Assembly: GCA_001515945.1 (NCBI GenBank) | Contig: LOER01000046.1 | Coordinates: 212,164-276,163 of the forward strand | Source of the DNA: Desulfitibacter sp. BRH_c19 | GTDB taxonomy: Bacteria; Bacillota; DSM-16504; Desulfitibacterales; Desulfitibacteraceae | Length of the DNA: 64,000 nt | Reading direction: 5' to 3' | Shown: positions 26,545-35,641 of the stretch, piece by piece | Layout: the number at the start of each line of letters is the position of its first letter | How positions within the stretch are numbered: position 1 is the stretch's first letter | The notes under the pieces: generated by a model | Databases searched by the model: none | The model's input: only the letters and a program-made list of their open reading frames with translations | What the model was told of the DNA's origin: nothing | Program-made: the position numbers and the translations under genes

Positions 26545-28407
26545 GTGAAACATTATTACTGTTCAACGTTTAGCAAAGATTATGTTTATAAAGGACTACT
26601 CTTATACAATTCCCTTCTGAAATGTGACGAAGATTTTCAGTTCTTTATGATCTGCTTGCACGATGATGTAAAGGTGCTTTTAGAAAAAATGAACCTAGAA
26701 AAGGCAACCCCTATAGCCTTATCTGACATAGAAAAGGTAGATAAAGAATTATTAAAAGTAAAAAACTCTCGTAATGATAAGGAGTATATTTGGACTTCAA
26801 AGGCTTCTACTATGCTTTATATATTAGGGAATTATAACGCAGATCATATAGTTTGGTTAGATGGTGACACATATTTTTACTCAAGCCCTAACCCAATATT
26901 TAGAGAATGGGATAACTATTCAGTTCTACTAACAAAAGAAAAGTGGAAAGTAGTCAGCAGCAACGGGAACGAATCGAATGGAATATACAACACAGGATTC
27001 ATTGGATTCAAAAATGATAAGCAAGGTTTGCGATGTCTTAGATGGTTTAGAAAAAAGTTAATTGAGTGGTGCTATGATGAAGTAGAAAATGGTCTTTGGA
27101 GTGACCAGTTTTATGCCAATGACTGGACTAATAAATTTAAAAACATAGGTGTAATTAAGAATATTGGAGTGAATTTAACGCCTGCTATAGTCCGAAAAAG
27201 TAAAGTAGAAAAAATTAATAATGAAATTTATGTTAATAATCAAAGATTGATTTTTTATCATAGCTATGGTTTTAGATACTTCAATGGTAATGAATTTGAT
27301 TTGTGCAGCTATATAATGAATTTATCCGATGATGTGATAAAATGGATTTATTTGCCCTATATATATGCTTCTAAAGAAATTGTGAAACAGATTAACAATA
27401 TATACCCTAATTTTTATAATGAAGATAGACCTAAAAACAATTTTATAAGAAATTACTTTAATCTTAAACTTAATGAAGAAAATACTAAGAATTGCTATCA
27501 GCTATGTACCGTAATCACGAAAGATTATTTGGTGCAAGGGTTAGTCTTATATAATTCACTAAAAAGATATACTGCAAAATTTCATCTTTGGATATGTTGT
27601 GCTGATAATATAGCATACGAACTTCTCAATAAAATCAACCTAGAAAATGTAACTATTATCAGCTTAGAAAATATCAAAAATGAAAAATTAATAAAGATTG
27701 AAAAACAAAGAAAGATTCACGAATTTTGCTGGACTTTAAAAGCTCCCTTTATTTCCTTTTTAATGAAAAATAACTACAATTTAAAATCAATTTTATATGT
27801 TGATGCTGATCTATTTTTCTTGAAAGATATCAAGACTATATATGAAGAGTGGGGGAATCAATCTATCTACTTAACTCAACTATGGCTTAGCCCTAAGCCG
27901 GAAAGACGGAAAGGTAAATACTCCGCTGGCTTAATCGGGTTTAAACGTGATAAACATGGAAAAAAATGTTTAGACTGGTGGAGACGTAACTGTCTACGCT
28001 GGTGCTATGATAAATACGAAAAAAATAGGTGGAGTGATCAGAAATATCTAGATCATTTGCCATCTATGACTTCTAGGATCAAAGTATCGGAAAATAAGGG
28101 AATCAATACTGGTCCATGGAGTATAAAAAAAGGGCACAAACTTTACGCTGACAATAACGGAATATTTTTCAACGAATACCCCTTAATATGTTACCATTTT
28201 AGTGGTTTAAGAATTTTCAACGAAAAAGAATATGAACTATGTAATCGAAGAAAGTTACCTGAAGAGTCACATTTTATATACGCTATATATATTGAGGAGC
28301 TAGCAAAGATAATTAAAGAAATTAAGAAAATCGATAAAAAATTTATAAATATAATTTCGTCTTCCCCAAACAACAATAAGCTTTATAATCATTTTACCCT
28401 TAACTAG
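26545..28407 (+). CDS. tandem-duplicated glycosyltransferase (two GT8-like domains)
   Basis: 620 residues made of two homologous halves of about 300 residues. Each begins with a similar YVYKGLLLYNSLL / YLVQGLVLYNSLK segment, has an Asp-x-Asp metal/nucleotide-sugar motif (WLDGDTYFYSS near 108; YVDADLFFLKD near 427), a WCYDEVE...WSDQ / WCYDKYE...WSDQ block, and an ending FYHSYGFRYFNG / CYHFSGLRIFNE. Both DxD motifs are intact, so the enzyme may add two sugars. It is cytoplasmic with no membrane segment. GTG start after AAGGGAGTATTAAA. Confidence 0.75.
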   Translation: MKHYYCSTFSKDYVYKGLLLYNSLLKCDEDFQFFMICLHDDVKVLLEKMNLEKATPIALSDIEKVDKELLKVKNSRNDKEYIWTSKASTMLYILGNYNADHIVWLDGDTYFYSSPNPIFREWDNYSVLLTKEKWKVVSSNGNESNGIYNTGFIGFKNDKQGLRCLRWFRKKLIEWCYDEVENGLWSDQFYANDWTNKFKNIGVIKNIGVNLTPAIVRKSKVEKINNEIYVNNQRLIFYHSYGFRYFNGNEFDLCSYIMNLSDDVIKWIYLPYIYASKEIVKQINNIYPNFYNEDRPKNNFIRNYFNLKLNEENTKNCYQLCTVITKDYLVQGLVLYNSLKRYTAKFHLWICCADNIAYELLNKINLENVTIISLENIKNEKLIKIEKQRKIHEFCWTLKAPFISFLMKNNYNLKSILYVDADLFFLKDIKTIYEEWGNQSIYLTQLWLSPKPERRKGKYSAGLIGFKRDKHGKKCLDWWRRNCLRWCYDKYEKNRWSDQKYLDHLPSMTSRIKVSENKGINTGPWSIKKGHKLYADNNGIFFNEYPLICYHFSGLRIFNEKEYELCNRRKLPEESHFIYAIYIEELAKIIKEIKKIDKKFINIISSSPNNNKLYNHFTLN

Positions 28408-28411
28408 CGAG

Positions 28412-28451
28412 GAAGCAAGGGGACGAAGCAAGGGGACAGGTACGCTGCTTC
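28412..28451. repeat. REP-like palindromic repeat at the 3' end of the RAYT gene
   Basis: Contains GAAGCAAGGGGAC twice in a row, then AGGTACGCTGCTTC, so the outer GAAGCA and TGCTTC ends are inverted. The core GGGGACAGGTAC is the reverse complement of the core on the other side of the transposase gene. The stop codon of the RAYT gene lies inside it. Confidence 0.75.
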
Positions 28452-29211
28452 ATAGCCTCCATAAGCGGTTTGGTGAAATTCCTGTCACTCTTGCAATCTG
28501 CCGTGTCGTTATTCCATCTACTTTTGTCAATTCTCTTAACATCTGTTCTTGCCTTTCTCTTGCTTCATCACAAAATTTTACTGTTTCAATTTTATATTGC
28601 TGCCTTATTATTTGCCGGAGCATATCATCACTAATAACACTTTTTTTCTCAGCTATTTCTAGACAAGTATCATCATTTTGCTCTTTTGCATGCTTTTCAA
28701 ATAATTGCTGTGCTCCTTCCGGTTTGTTTGAAAATAGGCTCATTATGTAGTCAGTATCTACTATTTTCTTTTCCATAATATATTCTTTATAGCTACTCCA
28801 TTTATATGTTGAAATATCAGATGCAATTTGGGCTTTTACCGGATTTTGATGTATGTACCTCAATACTGTCAATAGATAAGCGTCACTACACACAGATTCG
28901 CTTTTAAATCTTTCTTGAAATAAGTGTCCGCATCGCTCGTATTTTCTATTATACCAATAAACATAACTTGAACTAATTCTTTTCATTGATTGTGAGATGT
29001 CTTCCTTTTCTTCTTTAATCAGTAAATGTACATGATTATCCATAAGGCAGTATCCAAATACTCTATATTCACATTTTTCCTTATAATAAGCTATTGTTTC
29101 AATAAATCTTTCCTTATCTACTGCTTCCTCAAATATACTCTGCCGATTTATTCCTCGCAATATAATATGATATATTCCTGTTTCACTTTTCGCCCTCGCT
29201 ACCCTTGGCAT
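28450..29211 (-). CDS. REP-associated tyrosine transposase (RAYT, TnpA-REP, Y1 HUH family)
   Basis: 253 residues. The N-terminus PRVARAKSETGIYHIILRG and the HUH motif HVHLL at 60-64 are diagnostic, and YVYWYNRKYERCGHLFQERF contains the catalytic tyrosine. Residues about 185-253 form a DnaA/helix-turn-helix-like C-terminal domain (TRQIARVTGIS). Such proteins cleave single-stranded REP palindromes. The gene is flanked by inverted REP-like sequences and interrupts a polysaccharide cluster. The ATG has GAGGTGAGATGGG before it. The protein looks intact. Confidence 0.9.
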   Translation of the reverse strand: MPRVARAKSETGIYHIILRGINRQSIFEEAVDKERFIETIAYYKEKCEYRVFGYCLMDNHVHLLIKEEKEDISQSMKRISSSYVYWYNRKYERCGHLFQERFKSESVCSDAYLLTVLRYIHQNPVKAQIASDISTYKWSSYKEYIMEKKIVDTDYIMSLFSNKPEGAQQLFEKHAKEQNDDTCLEIAEKKSVISDDMLRQIIRQQYKIETVKFCDEARERQEQMLRELTKVDGITTRQIARVTGISPNRLWRL

Positions 29212-29251
29212 CCCATCTCACCTCTTCCACCTATACTACTGACTGAAAACA

Positions 29252-29278
29252 AAAGCAATGTACCTGTCCCCTTGCTTT
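29252..29278. repeat. REP-like palindromic repeat at the 5' side of the RAYT gene
   Basis: AAAGCAA and TTGCTTT form 7-base inverted ends around GTACCTGTCCCC. It is in inverse orientation to the copy at the 3' end of the transposase gene, and the same core recurs at 34.3 and 37.8 kb. Confidence 0.75.
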
Positions 29279-29417
29279 CCATACATCCATTATACTATAC
29301 GGTAGATAATAAGAAAAATCAACATTTGAAACTTACTTTTACATATTTGAAAGCCTCTCTTGCCATAATAGAATCAGATAACCGTATGAAAATAACCGTT
29401 AAGTATGAGAGGTAAAA

Positions 29418-30020
29418 ATGGGTTTTCAAGAAATAGATAATTACCTAGGAAAACTTAAAAGACATACTATAGGAAAACGAATCATGAGAGCTATAATCCT
29501 AATGTTTTCTCATTTAGGAGAGAGTTTTTTCCTAGGCCTAGGAAATAAGCTGCCTCGCAACTTGATTTCTGACCGAGTTTATTCTAGTTTCCTACGTCTA
29601 AGTGGAGTTAGCATAGGTTATCGATCCATAGTCTGGGGTCCTTTAGAAATCCGTCCTATTGGAGCGGCAAAAAACATCAGCATTGGTGACAAAGTATTTA
29701 TCAACAGCGGGGTGCGTTTTGGCTGCCCTCCACCTGCGAAAATAATAATAGGCAATCATGTTGCCATTGGTCCAAGGGTTCTTTTTGAAACCCTAAATCA
29801 TTCACTAACCTCTAATAAAGAAGGTTATCGCCCTGGGAAATCCAAAGGAATCACAGTAGAAGACTATGTGTGGATAGGAGCTAATGTCACACTACTCCCG
29901 AATTTAAAAGTTGGCAAGGGAAGCGTTATTGCGGCAGGCTCTGTGGTGACCAAAGATATTCCCCCATATTGCCTTGCAGCAGGAATTCCAGCCAACATAA
30001 TCAAAAGATTAGATGAATAA
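29418..30020 (+). CDS. hexapeptide-repeat acyltransferase (left-handed beta-helix)
   Basis: 200 residues. Residues about 60-195 are made of hexapeptide repeats ([LIV]-G-x-x-x-x), with the CoA-site segment GITVEDYVWIGANVTLLPN and the closing VVTKDIPPYCLAAGIPA typical of maltose/galactoside/sialic acid O-acetyltransferases. It likely acetylates a sugar of the polysaccharide made by the preceding cluster, from which it is now separated by the RAYT insertion. CATAATAGAAT lies 54 bases before the ATG, as before the third yheC gene. Confidence 0.82.
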   Translation: MGFQEIDNYLGKLKRHTIGKRIMRAIILMFSHLGESFFLGLGNKLPRNLISDRVYSSFLRLSGVSIGYRSIVWGPLEIRPIGAAKNISIGDKVFINSGVRFGCPPPAKIIIGNHVAIGPRVLFETLNHSLTSNKEGYRPGKSKGITVEDYVWIGANVTLLPNLKVGKGSVIAAGSVVTKDIPPYCLAAGIPANIIKRLDE

Positions 30021-30102
30021 AATGATCACCCATTTCAATACTACTACTTTTATTTATAGCCATAATAAGTCCTTCATCACGGAATATACCTTTTAGATCA
30101 GT

Positions 30103-30132
30103 AATCCTATCATCTTGATAGGATTATTTTTC
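30103..30132 (+). terminator. intrinsic terminator ending the sugar cluster
   Basis: AATCCTATCA, TCT, TGATAGGATT is a perfect 10-pair stem followed by ATTTTTC, 80 bases after the acyltransferase stop. Confidence 0.85.
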
Positions 30133-30266
30133 TTAAGAGTATGAATTTTCAAGAGCACCTGTCCTTGTATGTGCTATGATAGGATTAGTAGCTATATTTG
30201 GTAATTTATTTGGAACAATTTTCCGTATAAATTCGTCTATCAAATAATAGGGAGGTGTAAACACTA

Positions 30267-30968
30267 GTGTCTATAATTAAATTAGAAAACATACATAGGC
30301 AATACAAGAGCGGTCAGCTTAAGGTGGATGCCCTTAGCAATATTAATCTTAGCATAGCCGAAAAAGATTTTATTTCTATTATGGGCCCTTCTGGTTCAGG
30401 AAAATCTACCCTTTTGAATATAGTAGGCTGTCTGGATAGTCCTACATCAGGTTCTTATGAATTAGCAGGCAAACAGGTGGAAAAGTTGAACGACAGTCAC
30501 CAGGCTGAAATCCGCAATCAATTTATTGGTTTTGTCTTTCAAAGTTTTCATTTATTAGCTGATTTAGATGCACGTGCTAATGTTGAGTTACCTTTAATCT
30601 ATCGGGGCATAGCAAGTAAACATAGACGCAAACGGGCAGAAAAAGCTTTAGAGGCAGTAGGTTTAACAGAAAGAAGCAAGCACATGCCCTCACAGCTTTC
30701 TGGTGGGGAGCAACAACGAGTAGCAATAGCCCGTGCCCTGGTGGGTGAACCTGCAGTTATTCTAGCAGACGAACCTACAGGAGCATTGGATTCTAAAACT
30801 GGTAAAACTATTATGAATATTTTTCAAAAGCTAAACAGAGAACAGGGCATGACTATTGTCCAGGTTACCCATGAATATAGTATAGCTTGTCACAGTAAAA
30901 GGGCTGTCTACCTGTTAGATGGCCGCATTGAAAAGGAAGAGCTTCTGGAACAGCCATTCGATGCTTAA
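30267..30968 (+). CDS. ABC transporter ATPase, MacB/LolD type
   Basis: 233 residues. Walker [11 protein letters not shown] near 39-48, Q-loop VFQSFHLL, signature [15 protein letters not shown] near 143, Walker [13 protein letters not shown] near 165, and H-loop VTHEYSI. The sequence is of the lipoprotein/macrolide export (MacB, LolD, FtsE-like) subfamily. With the next two genes it forms a tripartite-like exporter: ATPase, adaptor, permease. GGGAGGTGTAAACACT precedes a GTG start. Confidence 0.9.
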   Translation: MSIIKLENIHRQYKSGQLKVDALSNINLSIAEKDFISIMGPSGSGKSTLLNIVGCLDSPTSGSYELAGKQVEKLNDSHQAEIRNQFIGFVFQSFHLLADLDARANVELPLIYRGIASKHRRKRAEKALEAVGLTERSKHMPSQLSGGEQQRVAIARALVGEPAVILADEPTGALDSKTGKTIMNIFQKLNREQGMTIVQVTHEYSIACHSKRAVYLLDGRIEKEELLEQPFDA

Positions 30969-31014
30969 TACTACAAAGAGGAGATAAGGAATTTAGGAAA
31001 GAAGGGGGATTCTT

Positions 31015-32727
31015 ATGTTGCAGCGTGTTTTTATGATTGTTGTTATACTGGCTATTATCTTGGGAGGTGGCTATTATGCTTATAAAGAGATAGTACCACC
31101 CCCCCAGGATTCTGATGCTAATGGACCTATTTACGCAACTCAAGAAGTAGAAAGAGGAGACATTGCCGTGGGTGTGGAAACCGTTGGTTCTTTGCAGTCT
31201 ACTGCAGGTGGTTCCATTCAAGTGCTTGGTAATAGAAATGTTGATACCACAAATTATATAGTAGATGAAATATTTATACGCGACGGCGATGAAATAAAAA
31301 AGGGAGATGTTCTAATTAAACTCTCTGCACCAGATTTACTAGATGAGATTGAACGAAATGAAGAACGACTGGAATCTGAAATAAATGATCTGGCCAATCT
31401 ATTAAATATTGCAACTAATGAAATACATACAATTAATGCAGCTGAAGGTATAACAATGCATGCACCAATAAATGGCCGAATAGTTAATTTAGAAATTGAT
31501 GAAGGTGATGAAGTCAATCAAGGACAAACAGTTGCCCAGGTGGTAGAAGATTCTATTGTAAATTTAACTGCTAAAGTACTACCTGGACAATTTGCAGGCA
31601 TAGAAGAAGGGCAACCTTGTTATTTAAGGTTTAGTCAGTTTGACTCAATAGTTGAAGGTAAAGTTAAAAAAGTTATTCCTGATTTGGTACCTGAAAGGGC
31701 CTCCGACCTTATAGATTCTGTGACAATGAAAGGTGATAAAGATGAAACCAATTATATCAATGTTTACTGGGTTGAAGTGGAATTAAAGAATGAAGGCTTA
31801 ATAAGACCTGACCTGATTGCTCAAGTTGGATTTATGCCGAGTGGATCTAGCCCAGAAAATTTTGATCCATACAATGCCAGATGGACCCGTTACTATGCCA
31901 AAGTAGAGGGTTATGCTAATGAAGAAAGAATACTTAGCAAGGCTGATGCTATTGTCACCCGAGTTTATGTTAATAATATGCAAAAGGTACAAAAGGGAGA
32001 TCCTATAGTATCTTTGGCTGGAGAGGATGCTAGAAATTTAATCAGGGAACACCTTGAAATTATTCGTCAGTATGAAGATGAGTTAAGACAAATGTACAGC
32101 AAACTAGATCAACTAGAAATAACCTCTCCCATGACTGGCGTGGTGGCATATATTAATGCAGAGCCAGGTGCTACTGTGCAAGCGGGACACTATCTTGGTC
32201 ATATTTTTAATACAGAACAAATGGGAATGAATGTTCAGGTTGATGATATGCAGATATTAAATGTACAACAGGGGGCTGAAGTAAATATTACACTACCCTC
32301 TATGCCCGGAGAAACATTTTACGGGGAAGTATCTCACGTATCCGCTGGAGGAACAGATCGGGATGGAATACCTATGTTCTATGTAAACATTGAACTAGAA
32401 GGGGGACCGGAGATGCGTCCTGGTATGCAGGCCAATGCCTATATTAAGGGAGGCAGTACTGAAAATGTTCTTTTAGCCCCAGTAGAAGCTGTGTTTGAAG
32501 AATATGGCCAATACAAAGTAGAGGTTTTGAAGGATGATAATCAAATAGAAGTAGTAGATGTAGAATTAGGTCTTATGGATAATCGTTATGTAGAAGTAAT
32601 CTCAGGTCTTAAAGAAGGCGACCAGCTAGTTGTAGGTAGTGCCGATGATATATTGCAAGGGCGGTCTATAGATAATAATTCACCCTTGCCTACCCAGTCA
32701 AATAATGGTGACGGCAGTCAAGATTAA
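31015..32727 (+). CDS. efflux adaptor (HlyD/MacA-like) with duplicated biotinyl-lipoyl region
   Basis: 570 residues, longer than the usual 350-450. An N-terminal membrane anchor (about 4-22, VFMIVVILAIILGGGYYAY) is followed by a first lipoyl-like/hairpin/barrel unit (about 55-275, VDEIFIRDGDEIKKGDVLIKL and APINGRIVNLEIDEGD) and a second such unit (about 285-525, VTRVYVNNMQKVQKGDPIVSL and SPMTGVVAYINAEPGA). The second carries the membrane-proximal end and an acidic tail. It sits between the ATPase and permease genes and should be membrane-anchored, facing out. Confidence 0.85.
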   Translation: MLQRVFMIVVILAIILGGGYYAYKEIVPPPQDSDANGPIYATQEVERGDIAVGVETVGSLQSTAGGSIQVLGNRNVDTTNYIVDEIFIRDGDEIKKGDVLIKLSAPDLLDEIERNEERLESEINDLANLLNIATNEIHTINAAEGITMHAPINGRIVNLEIDEGDEVNQGQTVAQVVEDSIVNLTAKVLPGQFAGIEEGQPCYLRFSQFDSIVEGKVKKVIPDLVPERASDLIDSVTMKGDKDETNYINVYWVEVELKNEGLIRPDLIAQVGFMPSGSSPENFDPYNARWTRYYAKVEGYANEERILSKADAIVTRVYVNNMQKVQKGDPIVSLAGEDARNLIREHLEIIRQYEDELRQMYSKLDQLEITSPMTGVVAYINAEPGATVQAGHYLGHIFNTEQMGMNVQVDDMQILNVQQGAEVNITLPSMPGETFYGEVSHVSAGGTDRDGIPMFYVNIELEGGPEMRPGMQANAYIKGGSTENVLLAPVEAVFEEYGQYKVEVLKDDNQIEVVDVELGLMDNRYVEVISGLKEGDQLVVGSADDILQGRSIDNNSPLPTQSNNGDGSQD

Positions 32728-32766
32728 GAATATGTACGGTAATAAGTACAGAAATGAGGTGATGCA

Positions 32767-34095
32767 TTGTTTAATAAATTATGGTCTTATCTTATTAGGT
32801 TTTGGTTTAGTGCCCAAATGGCCGCCCGGGGCATCATATGCAATCCCCTACGCTCAGGGCTTACTATTCTAGGAGTTATCATTGGAGTAGCTTCAGTAGT
32901 GAGTCTTATGAGTATTGGCGAGGGTGCTCGTCAAGCAGTAGTGAGCCAGTTTGAAAGCTTGGGTACCAATGTTATAACTATAGAAGCTCTTGATGAAATA
33001 GCAGAATTCGACCCGAAAATTGTAGTAGATCTGGTAGATCGGGTAGACAGCTTAGAAATGGCGACCCCCGTAATAAATACTGAAGATGTGATGCAGTGGC
33101 GGCGAGACCGACATCTAGCAGATATTTTAGGCGTTAATCAACAATTTCCGCAAATAAGGGATCATAACCTTTTATCTGGAAGATTCTTCACTACATTACA
33201 TGTAGAACATCGTTCTCCTGTAGTAGTATTAGGTTATAATGTGGCTGTTGAATTGGCAGGTGGACGCAATCCCGTAGGTCAGACCCTTTCCATGGATGGC
33301 CGCACGTTTCAAATATTAGGAGTTTTAGAACCCAAAGGAGAAAGCATGGCAGAAGGTATTGACAATAAAATTGTAATGCCCTATACAACTGCCCAGCAAA
33401 TAGCAAATAAGCGTACTGTAGAAGCAATTTGGGGTAAAGCCGGATCTAACCAGGAGGCAGAATTAGCCCAAACCCAACTGGGACGAATCTTTAGTAGGGA
33501 GCTTGGATTTGGTGGCCCCTCACTTACCCCCGCTCCACCCACAGATGTAGAAGGAATGCCTGGTGGAATGAAAGAGATGCCAGTAAACCCTGGCATGCCC
33601 CCTGGAGAAGATGATAATGAAGATGAAGATGATCTACTTGCAGCTAAACCAGAAGATTTAATTGCCATTACTAATTTAAACCAATTAGTTAAAGAAGTGG
33701 ATCAGGCCAATCAAATCATGACTCTCTTGCTAGGCGGTATTGCTGCAGTTTCTTTGTTAGTTGGCGGTCTAGGTATTATGAATATAATGCTAGTATCCGT
33801 AACAGAGCGCACCAAAGAAATCGGCGTCCGTAGGGCAATAGGAGCAAAACAGAGCGATTTATTAGTACAGTTCATTTTGGAGGCTCTATACTTGAGTGCT
33901 ATTGGAGCCATAGTTGGAATAATTGTTGGTATTTGGGGAACTAATATGTTTACTCAGTACGGTTTTGAAACGGCTATCAGCATGCAGGCTATCAAAATTG
34001 CTATTAGTGTGGCTTTAGGCTGTGGTTTGCTTTTCGGTGTCTACCCAGCTATAACAGCCTCATCAGTTCCTCCCGTTGAAGCACTACGTCGTTAG
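32767..34095 (+). CDS. ABC transporter permease, MacB type (FtsX domain)
   Basis: 442 residues with four membrane helices: one at about 25-45 and three C-terminal (about 315-340, 365-395, 405-430), and a large extracytoplasmic MacB-PCD domain between. Motifs are LRSGLTILGVIIGVASVVSLMSIGEGAR at the N-terminus and VTERTKEIGVRRAIGAKQ before the third helix. The insert at about 255-300 is Pro/Met/Gly and acid rich (PGGMKEMPVNPGMPPGEDD). TTG start with GAGGTGA just before. Confidence 0.9.
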   Translation: MFNKLWSYLIRFWFSAQMAARGIICNPLRSGLTILGVIIGVASVVSLMSIGEGARQAVVSQFESLGTNVITIEALDEIAEFDPKIVVDLVDRVDSLEMATPVINTEDVMQWRRDRHLADILGVNQQFPQIRDHNLLSGRFFTTLHVEHRSPVVVLGYNVAVELAGGRNPVGQTLSMDGRTFQILGVLEPKGESMAEGIDNKIVMPYTTAQQIANKRTVEAIWGKAGSNQEAELAQTQLGRIFSRELGFGGPSLTPAPPTDVEGMPGGMKEMPVNPGMPPGEDDNEDEDDLLAAKPEDLIAITNLNQLVKEVDQANQIMTLLLGGIAAVSLLVGGLGIMNIMLVSVTERTKEIGVRRAIGAKQSDLLVQFILEALYLSAIGAIVGIIVGIWGTNMFTQYGFETAISMQAIKIAISVALGCGLLFGVYPAITASSVPPVEALRR

Positions 34096-34132
34096 TACCA
34101 GTCAAAAAGCCGGCCCGAATAGAACGATTTTT

Positions 34133-34174
34133 CATATAAAAAGCTGAGACTTAGAAGTTTCAGCTTTTTATATG
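34133..34174 (+). terminator. intrinsic terminator of the MacAB-like operon
   Basis: CATATAAAAAGCTGA and TCAGCTTTTTATATG form a perfect 15-pair stem around a 12-base loop; the A and T runs make it usable in both directions. Confidence 0.9.
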
Positions 34175-34214
34175 TATCCCAAGTTTGATGCAATTTTACC
34201 GTTTGATTAGGTCA

Positions 34215-34342
34215 AGGTTACCTTGGCATTGCACCTCACATCTTCCACATTATACTACTTCCCTAAACAGAAGCAAGGTACCTGTCCCCTTGCTTCTCCT
34301 ACTTCCCTAAACAGAAGCAAGGTACCTGTCCCCTTGCTTCTC
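34215..34342. repeat. solo RAYT 5'-end remnant with a perfect 44-bp tandem REP-like duplication
   Basis: From 34215 the sequence matches the region just upstream of and including the start of the RAYT gene (29205-29281): the reverse of its ATGCCAAGG start, then TCACATCTTCCAC, then the palindrome. The 44-base unit at 34255-34298 is repeated without change at 34299-34342. Each unit has GAAGCAAGG and CCTTGCTTC as 9-base inverted ends (34270-34296 for the first). No transposase remains. Confidence 0.85.
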
Positions 34343-34410
34343 GGAGCATTTCTTTTCTTAATCATCATTTAACTGGAATTGAGGTAAGAATTCCCAACAC
34401 ACTGTTATGA

Positions 34411-35073
34411 TCAATTTTTTCGCCGATTAGTCCCCGTCAAGATCAAAAATAAAAACAATCCAATACCTATTAAAAAGAAGACCATTAAGGAAGCAATTGC
34501 GACATACATCTCACCAGTAGCAAAACGTGTGATGACAGCTGTAAATATACTAAAAAACAGTAATCCTATGGATAAAGCATAGCTTGCTGCGCGTATCTTG
34601 TTCATTGCATATTTATTATGGGTTTCTCTTGTCAGCAAGCTGTAAGTTATTAATACTCCACCTGCAACTATAAATATTCCGCTACCTGTAACAGCTACTG
34701 CATCTTCAGACATAAAATACAACATTGAAACCGTAAATATCCCAAATAGCGCAAGCAAAACTCCGGCAATGATTCCAGCCGTTGAAATACGTGCTGTCAT
34801 ACTAGAATAAACCGATTGCTTAGCCGTATCCTGTCCTAGTTTACGCATATCATCAACCAATCCGCTTAAATCACCCATTGAAATTACTGCCTCTTTAAAT
34901 GCCTGTTCATCTTCCATGCCTCGTGATTTATAATCTCCAATTTTTTCTTTCATGTTAGTCGTAAGCTCTTCCTTTAGATCAAATAATTGTTGACTTGCTC
35001 CAACTTCAAAGAATAAGTTATTAATATATTTTTTCACTTTACTATCTATAGGATTTTGTTTATTTGTCATCAT
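34411..35073 (-). CDS. membrane protein with N-terminal permease-prefix/DUF1700-like domain, PadR partner
   Basis: About 220 residues. The N-terminal cytoplasmic part (about 1-85: VKKYINNLFF, LKEELTTNMKEKIGDYKSRGMEDEQAFKEAV, MGDLSGLVDDM) is the helical domain often encoded next to PadR regulators; four hydrophobic helices follow at about 90-215. Such two-gene modules are common in Firmicutes and probably sense or repair membrane stress. It overlaps the end of the PadR gene by a few bases; start chosen at the ATG five bases after AGGAGG. Confidence 0.8.
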   Translation of the reverse strand: MMTNKQNPIDSKVKKYINNLFFEVGASQQLFDLKEELTTNMKEKIGDYKSRGMEDEQAFKEAVISMGDLSGLVDDMRKLGQDTAKQSVYSSMTARISTAGIIAGVLLALFGIFTVSMLYFMSEDAVAVTGSGIFIVAGGVLITYSLLTRETHNKYAMNKIRAASYALSIGLLFFSIFTAVITRFATGEMYVAIASLMVFFLIGIGLFLFLILTGTNRRKN

Positions 35074-35410
35074 CAAGACCTCCTTTGATTAATTTATCTA
35101 GAATTTCCTTTGCAAAGTTCCAATCTTTTTTGTTTTGTTCATATCGTTCTTTTCCCTCTTCAGTTATACGATAATACTTGCGTCTACCTCCCTGAGTTTC
35201 ATCACCCCAATAAGAGAGAATATAGCTTTCCTGCTCTAATCGACGAAAAGCCGTGTACAATGTGGCTTCCTTTAATTCATACTGATTGCCACTCAACTCA
35301 ATAATTTTTTTGTATATCTCGTATCCATAACTATCACCTTGGCGAAGTATATTTAAGATGATCGTGTCGGTATTTCCACGGATAAGATCAGTTGAAATTG
35401 TTTTACGCAC
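35060..35410 (-). CDS. PadR-family transcriptional regulator
   Basis: 116 residues with winged-helix layout. STDLIRGNTDTIILNILRQGDSYGYEIYKKI is the canonical PadR N-terminus; ATLYTAFRRLEQESYILSYWGDETQGGRRKYYRITEEG is the recognition helix and wing. It probably represses its own two-gene operon. GTG start after TTAGGAGGTGAGGAATT. Its 3' end contains the ribosome site for the membrane protein gene. Confidence 0.92.
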   Translation of the reverse strand: MRKTISTDLIRGNTDTIILNILRQGDSYGYEIYKKIIELSGNQYELKEATLYTAFRRLEQESYILSYWGDETQGGRRKYYRITEEGKERYEQNKKDWNFAKEILDKLIKGGLDDDK

Positions 35411-35641
35411 AATTCCTCACCTCCTAAGGTAAATTTTAAGTCATATTACTGTGGCTGTCAAGTTACTTTGCTAAAAATATTATTTACGTTTTTCTTAATA
35501 ATATACGTCACCAAATCTGTCTCACATAACTCATACTCACAACAGGCAACAACAAAAAGGGTTTCTATATTCGCTGTGGCTTTCGTAACAGTCAGTATTG
35601 GGATAGTGTTGCTGGGCAAGAAATAAAAAATATAAAGATGC

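Noticed and set aside
29026..29415. 129-residue plus-strand frame across the RAYT start
   Set aside because: It is antisense to the RAYT gene and runs through the repeat and the acyltransferase leader.
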